Shown here: piece by piece, positions 19,900 to 29,779 of the stretch
Position numbering within the stretch: position 1 is the stretch's first letter
How the letters are laid out: the number at the start of each line of letters is the position of its first letter
NCBI GenBank assembly: GCA_019448385.1
Contig: JAGTXO010000007.1
Location: 558,001 to 622,000, forward strand
Direction: 5' to 3'
Source of the DNA: Diacronema lutheri
Taxonomy: Eukaryota > Haptophyta > Pavlovophyceae > Pavlovales > Pavlovaceae
DNA length: 64,000 bases
Notes under the pieces: model-generated
What the model saw: the letters and a program-made list of their open reading frames with translations, nothing else
The model's database searches: none
What the model was told of the DNA's origin: nothing
Program-made: the position numbers and the translations under genes

Positions 19900-22800
19900 T
19901 CACGTGCGCTTCGCGGCAAGGCCCGGCCGCGCGCCCGCGCCGAGCATCGACTTCGCGGCGGGCTTGGGCGGCGTCTCGTCAACGGCCTTGCCCGCGGGCT
20001 TGTCGGCGGCGCGCCACGAGAGGCGCCGCGCGAGGCCACCCATCAGCCCTCCGCCGCCGCCACCGCCGCCGCCCGACTCACCGCCCTTATTCACCGCGCG
20101 ATCGAGCCAGTTGGGCTTGCCCACTTTTGCCTGCGGCGCGTCGGCCACGCCGCCCGACCGCGCCGCGAGGCGCACGGCCGCCGCCATGTCGTCTTGCTCG
20201 TCGGGCGGCGGCTTGGCGCGCGAGGCGGCGCTGGCGCCCGCGGGCTTCGTCGCGCCCTTGCCCGGCGCGACGCCATTGTACGCGGGCTTTGAGCCGTCGT
20301 TGGGTTCGTTGTCGCCGCGCCGGAAGGAAGCGCGCCGGATCAGGCTGCCGAGGACCCCACCCTCGGCCTGCTTGGCCTTGGCGGCGGCGGCGGCGGCAGC
20401 GGCGCGCGCCTTGTCGCGCGCGTCGCGCCTCGCGCGCGCCTCCGCGCGCGCCTTGTGCCCCTCCCAGCCCGTCTGCAGCGTGTAGGCGGCAAGCTCCTCG
20501 CGACGCTGCCGTCGGATGCGCTCGCGGTATTCGAGTGTCGCGTCGCGCTCGTTGCGCAGGCGTTGCGCGGCGCTTCGGTCGATGAGACCGCGCGCGTACG
20601 CCTGCAGCTTGACGATCGCGCGGATCTTGTTGCCGTCCATCCGGATCAAAAAGGTGGCGAACATGGACGGGCGCTTCTCGCGGCGCGCGTGGGCGGCAGC
20701 GCTGGCCGTCGGCGCGCCGCCGCCGCGCGCCGTGCCGCGCGCCGACTCGCCGCCGCGCGGCGTCGCGCTGTCCGCGGGCAGCGTGGCGAGCGGCGCGCCC
20801 TGCGGCGCGGCAGACGTCCACGACATCCGGCGCACGAGCTTGCCCAGGCCGAAGAAGGCGTCCGGCTCGGTGTCGAGCGCGCCGGCGGCGGCCTCGGGCT
20901 CGGGCTCGGCGGGTGTTGTGGCGCGCGGCGCGGCGGTGGCCGCGGCGGTCGAGCGCGCGGCGGCGGCGCCGCGCGGCTGCTGGCGCGGCGTGATGCCGAT
21001 GGGCAGCGCCTCGCCCTCCTTGGCGCGCTCGGCGATGAGCACGTCGATGTCGCCGCGCGCGTCGCGCATCAGCTCGAGCGCGCGCGCGGCGGTGAGGCCC
21101 GTCACGCCGTTGATCGAGCGCACCTGGTCGCCGACGTTGATACCGGCCTGCTCGGCAAGCGAGCCGTGCAGCACCTCGAGGACGGTGAGCAGGAACTGGC
21201 CCTGCTTGCGCTCGGCGAAGCGCAGACCAAGCCGCGTGCCCTCGCGCTTCTTGAGCACGACATGCTCGCCCGCGCCCGCGCCCGCGCCGTCGCCGAGCGC
21301 GCCGAGCGCGAGCGGCGGGAGGCCTGCCGGCCGCGGCGGCGTGCCCGCGCCCGCGCCCGCGCCGGCGAGGGCGGGGCCAAGCGGGCGGAGCTGCGCGGCG
21401 CCGCCGGCGTGTGCGCGCATCGCCTCGCCCGCGCCGCGCGAGCGCGGCGAGACGAGCAGCTCGATGTCGCCGCGCGCGCCGCGCAGCTGCTCGGCGGCCT
21501 TGAGCGGCTCGAGGTGGCGCATCCCGTTCACGCCCTCGATCAAGTCGCCCGCCTTGAGCCCGCCCTTGTCGGCGAGCGAGCCGGGAGCGACCTCCTCGAT
21601 CACGAGGTACGTGCCGTCGACCAACTCCTCGGCAAAGCGAATGCCAAGCTTGTCGCCCTCGCCCTTGTGCAGGCTGAGCGCGGACGGCGCACGCGACGCG
21701 ACCGCCGGCTTGGGCCGCGAGAAGGAGCCGCTCCGCGACATGGACTCGCCCGCCGCGCGGTTGCGCGGGCTCATCAGCAGGTCGATCTCGCCGTGCGCCT
21801 CGCGCAGCGCCTTGACGGCCGAGGCCGGCGTCGACGGCCGCCGGCCGTTAATCTGCTCGATCTTGTCGCCCGCTTTGAGGCCGTGCTTGTCGGCAAGCGA
21901 GCCGGGAGCGACCTGGTCGAGCACGAGGTACTTGCCGTCGGCGAGCTCCTTATTAAATGTCATGCCGAGCTTGTCGCCGTCGTTGCGCCGGATCGAGAGC
22001 TTGTCGCTCGGCGCACGCGACACGTACGCCGGCTTGGGCCGCGAGAAGGAGCCGCTCCGCGACATGGACTCGCCCGCCGTGCGGTTGCGCGGGCTCATCA
22101 GCAGGTCGATCTCGCCGTGCGCCTCGCGCAGCGCCTTGACGGCGTCGTAGGACGTCGCGTGCGTCGCGCCGTTGATCTGCTCGATCGTGTCGCCCGCCTG
22201 CAGCCCGTGCTTGTCGGCGAGCGAGCCGGGAGCGACGCTCTCGAGCACGAGGTACTTGCCGTCGGCGAGCTCCTTTTTAAACGTCATGCCGAGCTTGTCG
22301 CCGTCTTCGCGCCGGAGCGAGATTCGGCCCAGCTCGGCGCCAATGGAGAAGGCGGCGGGCGTCGGGCCGTGCGCTCGCGCGGCCATCGCTTCGCCCGCCG
22401 CACGGTTGCGCGGGCTCATCAACAGGTCGATCTCGCCGTGCGCCTCGCGCAGCGCCTTGACGGCCGAGGCCGGCGTCGACGGCCGCCGGCCGTTAATCTG
22501 CTCGATCTTGTCGCCCGCTTTGAGGCCGTGCTTGTCGGCAAGCGAGCCGGGAGCGACCTGGTCGAGCACGAGGTATTTGCCGTCAGCGAGATCCTTCATG
22601 AACGACATGCCGAGCCGGTCACCCTCGCTGCGCCGCATCGAGAGCTTGTCGGCGCCACCGCTGTACACGCTGCCGCCGACACTCCCACCGCTCGAGCGCG
22701 AGGGCGGCGCGCGCGCCATCGCCTCACCGGCGGCGCGGTTGCGCGGGCTCATCATGAGATCGATCTCGCCCTGTGCGTCGCGTAGCGCCCTCACCGCGTC

Positions 22801-23082
22801 GATCGGGTTCGCGTGCGTCGCGCCGTTGATCTGCTCAATCATGTCGCCCGGTTTGAGGCCGTGCCGCGCCGCGAGCGAGTCGGGCGCGACCTCTTCAAGC
22901 ACGAGGTACTTGCCGTCGGCGAGATCCTTGGCGAATCGCATGCCAAGCTTGTCGCCCTGCGCCTTGTTCATCGACACCTTGAGCTCGTCGGCCCGGCCGG
23001 CAGGCGGCCGCGCCTGAGCGAGCCCCGACCTGGACATGCCGAACAAATTTCCTCTCGACGGCACCGGAAGGCGTAACGTCAT
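19900..23082 (-). CDS. Six-PDZ-domain scaffold protein with IQ-like C-terminal region
   Basis: About 1060 aa from the ATG at 23082 (a GTG further upstream was ignored). Six PDZ-like domains of about 85-90 residues follow one another. Each has a GDKLGM-type carboxylate loop, LADGKYLVL, the core APGSLADKHGLKAGD and the helix VKALREAHGEIDLLMSPRNR. Domains 1 and 3 carry INGATHA after GD; domains 2 and 4 carry INGRRPSTPASAV and are almost identical in DNA. Domains 5 and 6 are more diverged. C-terminal of these is a basic, helical part including IVKLQAYARGLIDRSAAQ and YTLQTGWEGHKARAEAR, resembling IQ motifs that bind calmodulin-like proteins. It is likely a cytoplasmic membrane-associated scaffold. 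Single exon. Confidence 0.85.
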   Translation of the reverse strand: MTLRLPVPSRGNLFGMSRSGLAQARPPAGRADELKVSMNKAQGDKLGMRFAKDLADGKYLVLEEVAPDSLAARHGLKPGDMIEQINGATHANPIDAVRALRDAQGEIDLMMSPRNRAAGEAMARAPPSRSSGGSVGGSVYSGGADKLSMRRSEGDRLGMSFMKDLADGKYLVLDQVAPGSLADKHGLKAGDKIEQINGRRPSTPASAVKALREAHGEIDLLMSPRNRAAGEAMAARAHGPTPAAFSIGAELGRISLRREDGDKLGMTFKKELADGKYLVLESVAPGSLADKHGLQAGDTIEQINGATHATSYDAVKALREAHGEIDLLMSPRNRTAGESMSRSGSFSRPKPAYVSRAPSDKLSIRRNDGDKLGMTFNKELADGKYLVLDQVAPGSLADKHGLKAGDKIEQINGRRPSTPASAVKALREAHGEIDLLMSPRNRAAGESMSRSGSFSRPKPAVASRAPSALSLHKGEGDKLGIRFAEELVDGTYLVIEEVAPGSLADKGGLKAGDLIEGVNGMRHLEPLKAAEQLRGARGDIELLVSPRSRGAGEAMRAHAGGAAQLRPLGPALAGAGAGAGTPPRPAGLPPLALGALGDGAGAGAGEHVVLKKREGTRLGLRFAERKQGQFLLTVLEVLHGSLAEQAGINVGDQVRSINGVTGLTAARALELMRDARGDIDVLIAERAKEGEALPIGITPRQQPRGAAAARSTAAATAAPRATTPAEPEPEAAAGALDTEPDAFFGLGKLVRRMSWTSAAPQGAPLATLPADSATPRGGESARGTARGGGAPTASAAAHARREKRPSMFATFLIRMDGNKIRAIVKLQAYARGLIDRSAAQRLRNERDATLEYRERIRRQRREELAAYTLQTGWEGHKARAEARARRDARDKARAAAAAAAAKAKQAEGGVLGSLIRRASFRRGDNEPNDGSKPAYNGVAPGKGATKPAGASAASRAKPPPDEQDDMAAAVRLAARSGGVADAPQAKVGKPNWLDRAVNKGGESGGGGGGGGGLMGGLARRLSWRAADKPAGKAVDETPPKPAAKSMLGAGARPGLAAKRT
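21750..22620 (-). repeat. Near-identical DNA repeats encoding PDZ domains 2-4
   Basis: About 200-bp blocks at roughly 21750-21950 and 22400-22600 are almost identical, and the block between (about 22080-22280) is close. The order is A-B-A-B across domains 1-4, pointing to duplication of a two-domain unit with later homogenisation. Confidence 0.8.
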
Positions 23083-23169
23083 ACGCGTTTCCTTCCACCA
23101 ATTTCGGAACGCCGACGTGGGGGTGCAGGTGCGCACTGCGCAGCGCCGAAGATGGCCGCCCCACGACAC

Positions 23170-23640
23170 CCGCTCTCTCGCGTGGTTGTCGATTCTTTCT
23201 CATACGCGCGTCTTCCAAGCTGGCCTTGTTGATGTAGTATGACGTGAGGCTCTTGTCGGAAAGTTTGCCAATGGATTCCGTTCTCCACGGCGTGATGGTG
23301 CCGAGGCGATGTGGCGCAGGCAAGCCAGCGCCGCGCAGATGTTCGTGCACGCCGCGCCTCACGCACCACCTCCGCGGTGTTGCACTTCACGCGGATGTGA
23401 AAGACGGCCAGGTTCTCAGGCGTTCGCAGGAAGAGCTTCAGAATGGCGCCCAGCAGGAAGAAGGTTCGCCAGGTGCCGCCGACAACGTTGCCGGTCTCCA
23501 GCTCAAACTCGGTGACGCACGCCGAGTCGCGAATCGTCTTCTTGTCGGTCGGGCGCGAAAACGTAAGGGGCTGGCCGGCTGGCCCTCTTTGCGACGCGGC
23601 GGCCGCCGCCGAGAACGCGAGCAGGGCACACGCAGATGAC
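23170..23640 (-). CDS. Unresolved gene, probably membrane or secretory protein
   Basis: Reading the minus strand downward from about 23635 gives an open, GC3-rich frame: ALLAFSAAAAASQRG, then TFSRPTDKKTIRDSACVTEF, ELETGNVVGGTWRTFFLLGA and ILKLFLRTPENLAVFHIRVK. This looks like real protein with a signal-like start. In another frame downstream (about 23290-23200) coding-like sequence reads TESIGKLSDKSLTSYYINKA and SLEDARMRKN. I could not find a splice pair that joins them cleanly, nor an ATG for the first part. An upstream exon (MMRQ with donor CAG/GTACCG near 23825) is possible but would lie under the plus-strand gene. I do not recognise the family. Confidence 0.4.
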
Positions 23641-23721
23641 GGGGGCTTTCAAATCGGGGTGTCGTTCCGAAGTCGGGCACTCTCCCGCCCAAAAAAGGGG
23701 ACGGGTGTCGATCGTGATATT

Positions 23722-24312
23722 ATGCTGGTCTCCCTTCTCTCCCTCGCTTCGCTACCGCATCTGCGCGCGCCCAGGCGCGAGCTGACTCCGCGCGCAGATG
23801 TTCGCTCGTGCGGAGACGGTACCTGCCTCATCATCCCCGCCGTTGGCGGTGACGACGACGTTGGCGTCGTTCCGCGCAAGCTGACGCCCGAGATGCGCTC
23901 GGCGGCGCGCACGATCTGGTCGTGGCAGCAGTCCGAACCGGGCACGTGCTGCCCGTGCGTGCCACCAGCGCGCGCACGCTCCCCAATGCTGCGATGGCGG
24001 CCTTTCCAGTCATCGCTCTCAGCCGAGGCGTGGGGCGCTTACAGCGGCGAGATGCTGCTCGCGATGGCTTCGGTGCTCTACGAGCCTGACTTCACGTGTG
24101 GCGGCTCCGCGTTCGAGGCGCTCACGATGGGACTCGCGGGCAAGCAGCGCATGCGCATGCGCGCCGTCGACGTTGATCCAGCCATGCCCGAGGCCACGGC
24201 GTGCGCCGTGCGCGCCGCCGTGCTCATGAAGGTGCACGCCATGTGCATTGCGCGGTCTGTGGATCTCGTCGTCGAGCCAAACTGCCTGCTGCGCGCGGAT
24301 GTGACAACTTGA
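23722..24312 (+). CDS. Unknown secreted protein
   Basis: A 196-aa single-exon frame from ATG 23722. It starts MLVSLLSLASLPHLRAPRRE, a signal-peptide-like hydrophobic stretch. It has nine cysteines, including CCPC, and a helical second half (AYSGEMLLAMASVLYEP, ATACAVRAAVLMKVHAMC). GC at third codon positions is high, as in neighbouring genes. I recognise no family. The minus-strand unresolved gene begins close by on the other side. Confidence 0.55.
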   Translation: MLVSLLSLASLPHLRAPRRELTPRADVRSCGDGTCLIIPAVGGDDDVGVVPRKLTPEMRSAARTIWSWQQSEPGTCCPCVPPARARSPMLRWRPFQSSLSAEAWGAYSGEMLLAMASVLYEPDFTCGGSAFEALTMGLAGKQRMRMRAVDVDPAMPEATACAVRAAVLMKVHAMCIARSVDLVVEPNCLLRADVTT

Positions 24313-24415
24313 GCTCCTGCCTCGCCCTCCGCAAGATACGTCTCCGACTCTCGCGCGTGGGTCATGCCTTGTGCGCGCAGTGGCCAAATCACGGATTCAC
24401 ATGGATTGATCCGAA

Positions 24416-25465
24416 TCACGCCTCTCCAGACCACGCCCAAGCCAAGGTGGCACCATCGCTGTCCGTGCCAAAGACAGACTGTGCCCATGCTTGCTCGGGC
24501 TTAAGCTCACGCGCAAAGTTGCGCGCGAGCGCGAGCACGACCGTCTCGGTGACGCTCGTGGCGAGGGGCACGCCCAAGCTCCGCGGGCGCAGCCGGACGA
24601 CCCACTCCATCAAGCATGCGCCCCGTCCCCGCGCGCGGAAGCGCACGACTCCGGCGTGCTCGCTGCACGGGTACAAGACGAGCAACCCCGGGTTGAGCAC
24701 CGCGTACGTGTGCTCGAGCGCCGCCTCGTCCTGCAGCAGCAGCTGCTCGACAAGGCCGGGTGGCAGGATGAGGCGCTCGCCACGCGCGCCAAAACGGATG
24801 GGCGGCGGCGCGGGGACGGGGCCAACGCGCAGTCCGCCGCCATTAGACCACACAAAACGCGCCCACTCGCGCCACGCGCGGCGCGCGGGCGCGCGCAGCG
24901 GCGCGCGCACGACGAGCGTCCGCTGTGGCCGCCGCGTCCGCACGTGCGCGACCAAGTCGTCTGCGGCACCGCCAATCGCCAACGCCGTCACGCGCTGCCA
25001 AAAGGCTACCGAGCTGCCGCGCGGCGGCGTGAAGCTCACCGACCACGCAAGCTCGCAGCGCGAAGGCGCCGTGCCTCCTGGCGAGCGCATGGAGAAGCGC
25101 AGCTCGCCGGTGTGCCGAATGTCTGCGCCGGCGAAGAGCGCGCCAGATTGCACCAGTGAATAACGCACGCGTGCGCCACGCGCTTGCGCCGCCGCGTGAT
25201 CGACGCGCTCGACCATCCCGAGCGGCCACAGCGTCCGGACGCTCCCGACGCGCGTGGCCCGGTTGCCGTATACGTCGAGGCGGACGGACGGCAGCGGCGC
25301 TCCACCACCACGCAACCACGTGCGCTGCCAAAACGCGTCGAGAGCGTCGCGCGGGGTGGCTTCAATCGTGCGCCTGACGATCACGCGCACCGCCGCTGGT
25401 GCCGCCGAGCGCGCGAAGCGCGGCCGCGCGTCGAGCGCCACGCACAGCACGAGCAGAACGCCCAT
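24416..25465 (-). CDS. SRPBCC/START-like protein with signal peptide
   Basis: About 349 aa from ATG 25465 (the in-frame codon at 25501 is GTG). It starts MGVLLVLCVALDARPRFARS, a signal peptide or plastid bipartite start. Two regions begin with the strand pattern of polyketide cyclase-like folds: VRVIVRRTIEATPRDALDAF and TLVVRAPLRAPARRAWREWA. Each is followed by beta-rich sequence, for example GELRFSMRSPGGTAPSRCEL and MEWVVRLRPRSLGVPLATSV. The fold binds hydrophobic ligands. The assignment rests on pattern only. Only 38 bp lie between this ATG and the mobile element at 25504. Confidence 0.6.
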   Translation of the reverse strand: MGVLLVLCVALDARPRFARSAAPAAVRVIVRRTIEATPRDALDAFWQRTWLRGGGAPLPSVRLDVYGNRATRVGSVRTLWPLGMVERVDHAAAQARGARVRYSLVQSGALFAGADIRHTGELRFSMRSPGGTAPSRCELAWSVSFTPPRGSSVAFWQRVTALAIGGAADDLVAHVRTRRPQRTLVVRAPLRAPARRAWREWARFVWSNGGGLRVGPVPAPPPIRFGARGERLILPPGLVEQLLLQDEAALEHTYAVLNPGLLVLYPCSEHAGVVRFRARGRGACLMEWVVRLRPRSLGVPLATSVTETVVLALARNFARELKPEQAWAQSVFGTDSDGATLAWAWSGEA

Positions 25466-25503
25466 TGATGACCCCAGCAGCCGTCTCTGAATTTCAAGCA
25501 CGA

Positions 25504-25672
25504 TTTATCCGACCTTGTCTGGTCGCCTTGACCGAGTCACAACTCACAAGGGTTTGTGGACACTCGCTGAGATATGTTCTAGGGGTTTGGTTGTGGAGTG
25601 GCGTTGGCCTTGGAGGACTGAGAGTCCTCCCAAAGGTGCAGGAGAGCACCTTTGGCGCCGGAGGGCGTCTTC
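25504..25672 (-). repeat. Element end repeat B2
   Basis: The sequence from ttatccgaccttgtctggtc to ggcgccggagggcgtctt is repeated at 25779-25936 with one 7-bp difference. Confidence 0.85.
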
Positions 25673-25689
25673 TTCGCGTTCGGGTGGGC

Positions 25690-25777
25690 GGGAGGTGCGA
25701 AGAAAAGTTGCAGAGCAGGGGGCTCGGTTTCCTGCCTGTCCGGATAAAGCTCATTGTTACTGTGTAACAACCTGCAT
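25690..25777 (-). repeat. Element end repeat A2
   Basis: This segment (gcgaagaaaagttgcagagc onward, ending gtaacaacctgca) matches 29780-29902, which has about 45 additional internal bases. Confidence 0.85.
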
Positions 25778-25778
25778 T

Positions 25779-25936
25779 ATCCGACCTTGTCTGGTCGCCT
25801 TGACCGAGTCACAAGGGTTTGTGGACACTCGCTGAGATATGTTCTAGGGGTTTGGTTGTGGAGTGGCGTTGGCCTTGGAGGACTGAGAGTCCTCCCAAAG
25901 GTGCAGGAGAGCACCTTTGGCGCCGGAGGGCGTCTT
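25779..25936 (-). repeat. Element end repeat B1
   Basis: Second copy of the B repeat. It directly follows A2, so the two ends meet head to tail at 25777/25779. Confidence 0.85.
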
Positions 25937-25969
25937 CCCCATCACCCCATCACAACACTCAGGAGATTG

Positions 25970-26025
25970 GCTCCTTTTTTCTTTTTTTTTGGGCTTTTCC
26001 TTTTTTTTTTTTTTTTTTGGGAAGG
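25970..26025 (-). repeat. Poly-A-rich tract (element sense strand)
   Basis: Long T runs on the plus strand read as A runs in the element's coding direction. They separate the satellite from repeat B1 and stand out from the GC-rich surroundings. Confidence 0.7.
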
Positions 26026-26049
26026 GAAGCGGCGGTTGGGCGCGGGCTC

Positions 26050-28115
26050 GCTGGCCAGCGGGGACATGGCGCAGAGCCGCGCGGCCGCGCTGTGACGCAA
26101 ACGGGCGCGACGGTTTGGGCGGAGGCCACAGAACCACCGGCGCGCCCGGATCGACCAGGCCGGGCCCCGCGTCTCACACAGGCGCGCCGGGCCGCCTGGA
26201 AAGGCGACGTCGAGCCAGGTTGGACATGGAGCGGAGCCGACCCGGGAACCACCCGGGAGCCGAAACGTGAAGGCGGTTGTCGCGGTGGATCTGGCCAGAG
26301 GGACATGGCGCAGAGCCGCGCGGGCGCGCCGTGACGCAAACGGGCGCGACGGTTTGGGCGGAGGCCACAGAACCACCGGCGCGCCCGTAGCGACTAGGCC
26401 GGAGCCCGCGTCTCACACAGGCGCGCCGGGCCGCCTGGAAAGGCGACGTCGAGCCAGGTTGGACATGGAGCGGAGCCGACCCGGGAACCACCCGGGAGCC
26501 GAAACGTGAAGGCGGTTGTCGCGGTGGATCTGGCCAGAGGGACATGGCGCAGAGCCGCGCGGACGCGCCGTGACGCAAACGGGCGCGACGGTCTGGGCGG
26601 AGGCCACAGAACCACCGGCGCGCCTGGATCGACCAGGCCGGAGCCCGCGTCTCACACAGGCGCGCCGGGCCGCCTGGAAAGGCGACGTCGAGCCAGGTTG
26701 GACATGGAGCGGAGCCGACCCGGGCACCACCCGGGAGCCGAAACGTGAAGGCGGTTGTCGCGGTGGATCTGGCCAGAGGGACATGGCGCAGAGCCGCGCG
26801 GGCGCGCCGTGACGCAAACGGGCGCGACGGTCTGGGCGGAGGCCACAGAACCACCGGCGCGCCTGGATCGACCAGGCCGGAGCCCGCGTCTCACACAGGC
26901 GCGCCGGGCCGCCTGGAAAGGCGACGTCGAGCCAGGTTGGACATGGAGCGGAGCCGACCCGGGAACCACCCGGGAGCCGAAACGTGAAGGCGGTTGTCGC
27001 GGTGGGTCTGGCCAGAGGGACATGGCGCAGAGCCGCGCGGGCGCGCCGTGACGCAACCGGGCGCGACGGTCTGGGCGGAGGCCACAGAACCACCGGCGCG
27101 CCCGGATCGACCAGGCCGGAGCCCGCGTCTCACACAGGCGCGCCGGGCCGCCTGGAAAGGCGACGTCGAGCCAGGTTGGACATGGAGCGGAGCCGACCCG
27201 GGAACCACCCGGGAGCCGAAACGTGAAGGCGGTTGTCGCGGTGGGTCTGGCCAGAGGGACATGGCGCAGAGCCGCGCGGGCGCGCCGTGACGCAACCGGG
27301 CGCGACGGTCTGGGCGGAGGCCACAGAACCACCGGCGCGCCCGGATCGACCAGGCCGGAGCCCGCGTCTCACACAGGCGCGCCGGGCCGCCTGGAAAGGC
27401 GACGTCGAGCCAGGTTGGACATGGAGCGGAGCCGACCCGGGAACCACCCGGGAGCCGAAACGTGAAGGCGGTTGTCGCGGTGGGTCTGGCCAGAGGGACA
27501 TGGCGCAGAGCCGCGCGGGCGCGCCGTGACGCAAACGGGCGCGACGGTTTGGGCGGAGGCCACAGAACCACCGGCGCGCCCGTAGCGACCAGGCCGGAGC
27601 CCGCGTCTCACACAGGCGCGCCGGGCCGCCTGGAAAGGCGACGTCGAGCCAGGTTGGACATGGAGCGGAGCCGACCCGGGAACCACCCGGGAGCCGAAAC
27701 GTGAAGGCAGTTGTCGCGGTGGATCTGGCCAGAGGGACATGGCGCAGAGCCGCGCGGACGCGCCGTGACGCAAACGGGCGCGACGGTCTGGGCGGAGGCC
27801 ACAGAACCACCGGCGCGCCCGGATCGACCAGGCCGGAGCCCGCGTCTCACACAGGCGCGCCGGGCCGCCTGGAAAGGCGACGTCGAGCCAGGTTGGACAT
27901 GGAGCGGAGCCGACCCGGGAACCACCCGGGAGCCGAAACGTGAAGGCGGTTGTCGCGGTGGATCTGGCCAGAGGGACATGGCGCAGAGCCGCGCGGACGC
28001 GCCGGGACCAAACGGGCGCGACGGTCTGGGCGGAGGCGACAGAACCACCGGCGCGCCCGTAGCGACCAGGCCGGGGCCCTCGTCGCATGCAGGCGCGCCG
28101 GGCCGCCGAGAAGGC
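26050..28115 (+). repeat. 239-bp tandem satellite, about 8.6 copies
   Basis: Units start with ggacatggcgcagagccgcg at 26062, 26301, 26540, 26779, 27018, 27257, 27496, 27735 and 27974; the last is partial and diverged. Copies differ by a few bases. The period is not a multiple of three, so frames rotate, and the many 80-, 98- and 226-residue open frames seen in it are by-products. It lies inside the recombinase element. Confidence 0.95.
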
Positions 28116-28199
28116 GTCGCCGAGCGAGAGCCGAAGCATGCGGGCGACAGAGCCAGGCACATGTGAGAGAACAAGAGAAGGAGAAGCCGAGAGCGAGCG

Positions 28200-29760
28200 C
28201 TAGCGAGGACGACACTGGCTGCCGCCCGAGCGAGGCAGCACGGCCACCACAGGGAGGCCTGCGAGCACCGCCATGGGCTGGGCGAGGAGGCGCTCGGACG
28301 ACGGCGCGTAGATCGACGCCGACGACGGCGACGCCCATCGGCCAACGCGCTGGACGAGGTGTAGGGGTACACCGGCGGCGAACAGCGCCGTAGCCGCGCC
28401 GATGCGGAAGCTGTGCGCGGAGTACGCGCGCGCCTCGCCCGGCGGCACGACGAGCGCAAGGCAGTGCGCGAGGAGAGCGTCGAGCCACGGTGTGGCGAGA
28501 CACGCGCCGCTGGTGTCACCGAAGAGCCATGTGTCGAGCGCCGGCTGGCGCGCGACGAGCAAGTCGGCGAGGTAGCGCGCGGCGTCGAGCTCGCCGCCGA
28601 AAGGGATGACTGTGGGCGAGTCGCCCCAGCGCCTGCCTGTTTGGTCGGTCTTGGACACGCCGGGCGTCGCGGAAGAGAGCCAGAGGAAGGCGTAGAAAGC
28701 ACGAGCGGGCGACGACCAGTCGATCGCGACACCGCGAAAGTGCCCTGACCGGCGGCGAGGAAGTCGAGGACGAGCAGCAGCGTGAGCGGGCGCTTGCGGC
28801 GCGCGAGAAGCGTAGCCGCACCGCCGGCGGCGGCGAGCCGCCGTTCGAGGCCCGCCTTAAGACGACCGGTGGCGCTTTCCGAGGCGACGGGGTGACCGCG
28901 CAGGCGGAGCTCGCGCTTGACGCCGAGGACTGAGAGCAGGCGGAGTCCGCCTTGAGCTGCGCCCCAAATGAGCGCGCGCGCATCGTGTCGTAGCGCCAGA
29001 GCATGAAGCATGCGAGGTGCTCCGGTGTGGGCGTGAGGAGAGGCGCCGCGTGCGCGGCGCAAAACCTGTCGTAAAGGAACTGGTTGCGGTGCGAGTCGCC
29101 GGAAAACAGTGAGACGAGCACTGCAGACAGCCGGGCGACGGAGGTGACGTGCGGGATGAAAAAACGAAGTTCCGAGAGCGCGAGCGCCCAAAATTCCACC
29201 GTCGGGCTGAAATCCGGGCGCGGGCGTCGCGCGCGAAGCGCGTCGCCAAGGGCGGCGAGCGAGGCGAGCGGAAACTGGGTGCACGTGACGCCGTCGTCAG
29301 CCCCGTAAGTCGGCTCGGCGAGCTGGGAGACAGCGGAGCGGACGAAAGCAACGGTGGTAAGGCTGCTCGACAGGTCGAGAGAAAGGCGGCGAAGGCTCAC
29401 GGCGAAGCGCGCCCCGGAAGACCACACGCCTGCCCCAGAGAAAGTCACCGGGAGGCCGAAGACGGGGTACGCATCCAAGACGAAAGGGGCAGAGGTGAAG
29501 AGCGACGAAAAAAAACCGCCGCGGCGAGAGGGGCGGTCGTCGGCCACGGGCCTTCGTCCGAGGCGTACGAGTCTGCCCACGCCAGTGCGGCGACGCGCGC
29601 CGAGTCGTCCAGCGTAAGGCCGAGGATAGAGTGGTCGTCGGCGAGCATCTCCGTGAAGATGCAGAAACCGCACAGAGGGGTATCGAGCGCAAAAGTGGAC
29701 AGGGTGTCGGAGCCGGCGAGCACGGAGAGCCGCGCCGACGCGCGAGGACGTGGAGATCCG
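28200..29760 (-). pseudogene. Tyrosine recombinase remnant of the element
   Basis: The C-terminal part shows the tyrosine-recombinase box HSFRIGAATALFAAGVP followed by QRVGRWAS and an active-site-like Tyr in SIYAPSS. The N-terminal part has a core-binding-like helix block (FLYDRFCAAHAAPLLTPTPE). The gene is spread over several frames and is treated as a fossil. The family is clear; the exact clade is not. Confidence 0.75.
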
Positions 29761-29779
29761 CAATTCGCCGTAAGTGGAC

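Noticed and set aside
20455-22785. A 776-residue plus-strand open frame, and a 544-residue one at 20516-22150
   Set aside because: Both are antisense to the six-PDZ gene. High GC at third positions leaves few stops on the opposite strand, and the translations are Arg/Ala-rich repeats with no independent motif.
26050-28115. CRISPR-like array
   Set aside because: The 239-bp units are contiguous with no unique spacers, in a eukaryotic genome. It is a satellite.
26174-28160. Repeated open frames of 80, 98 and 226 residues on both strands
   Set aside because: They recur every 239 bp with the satellite unit. The period is not a multiple of three and no motif is present, so they are by-products.
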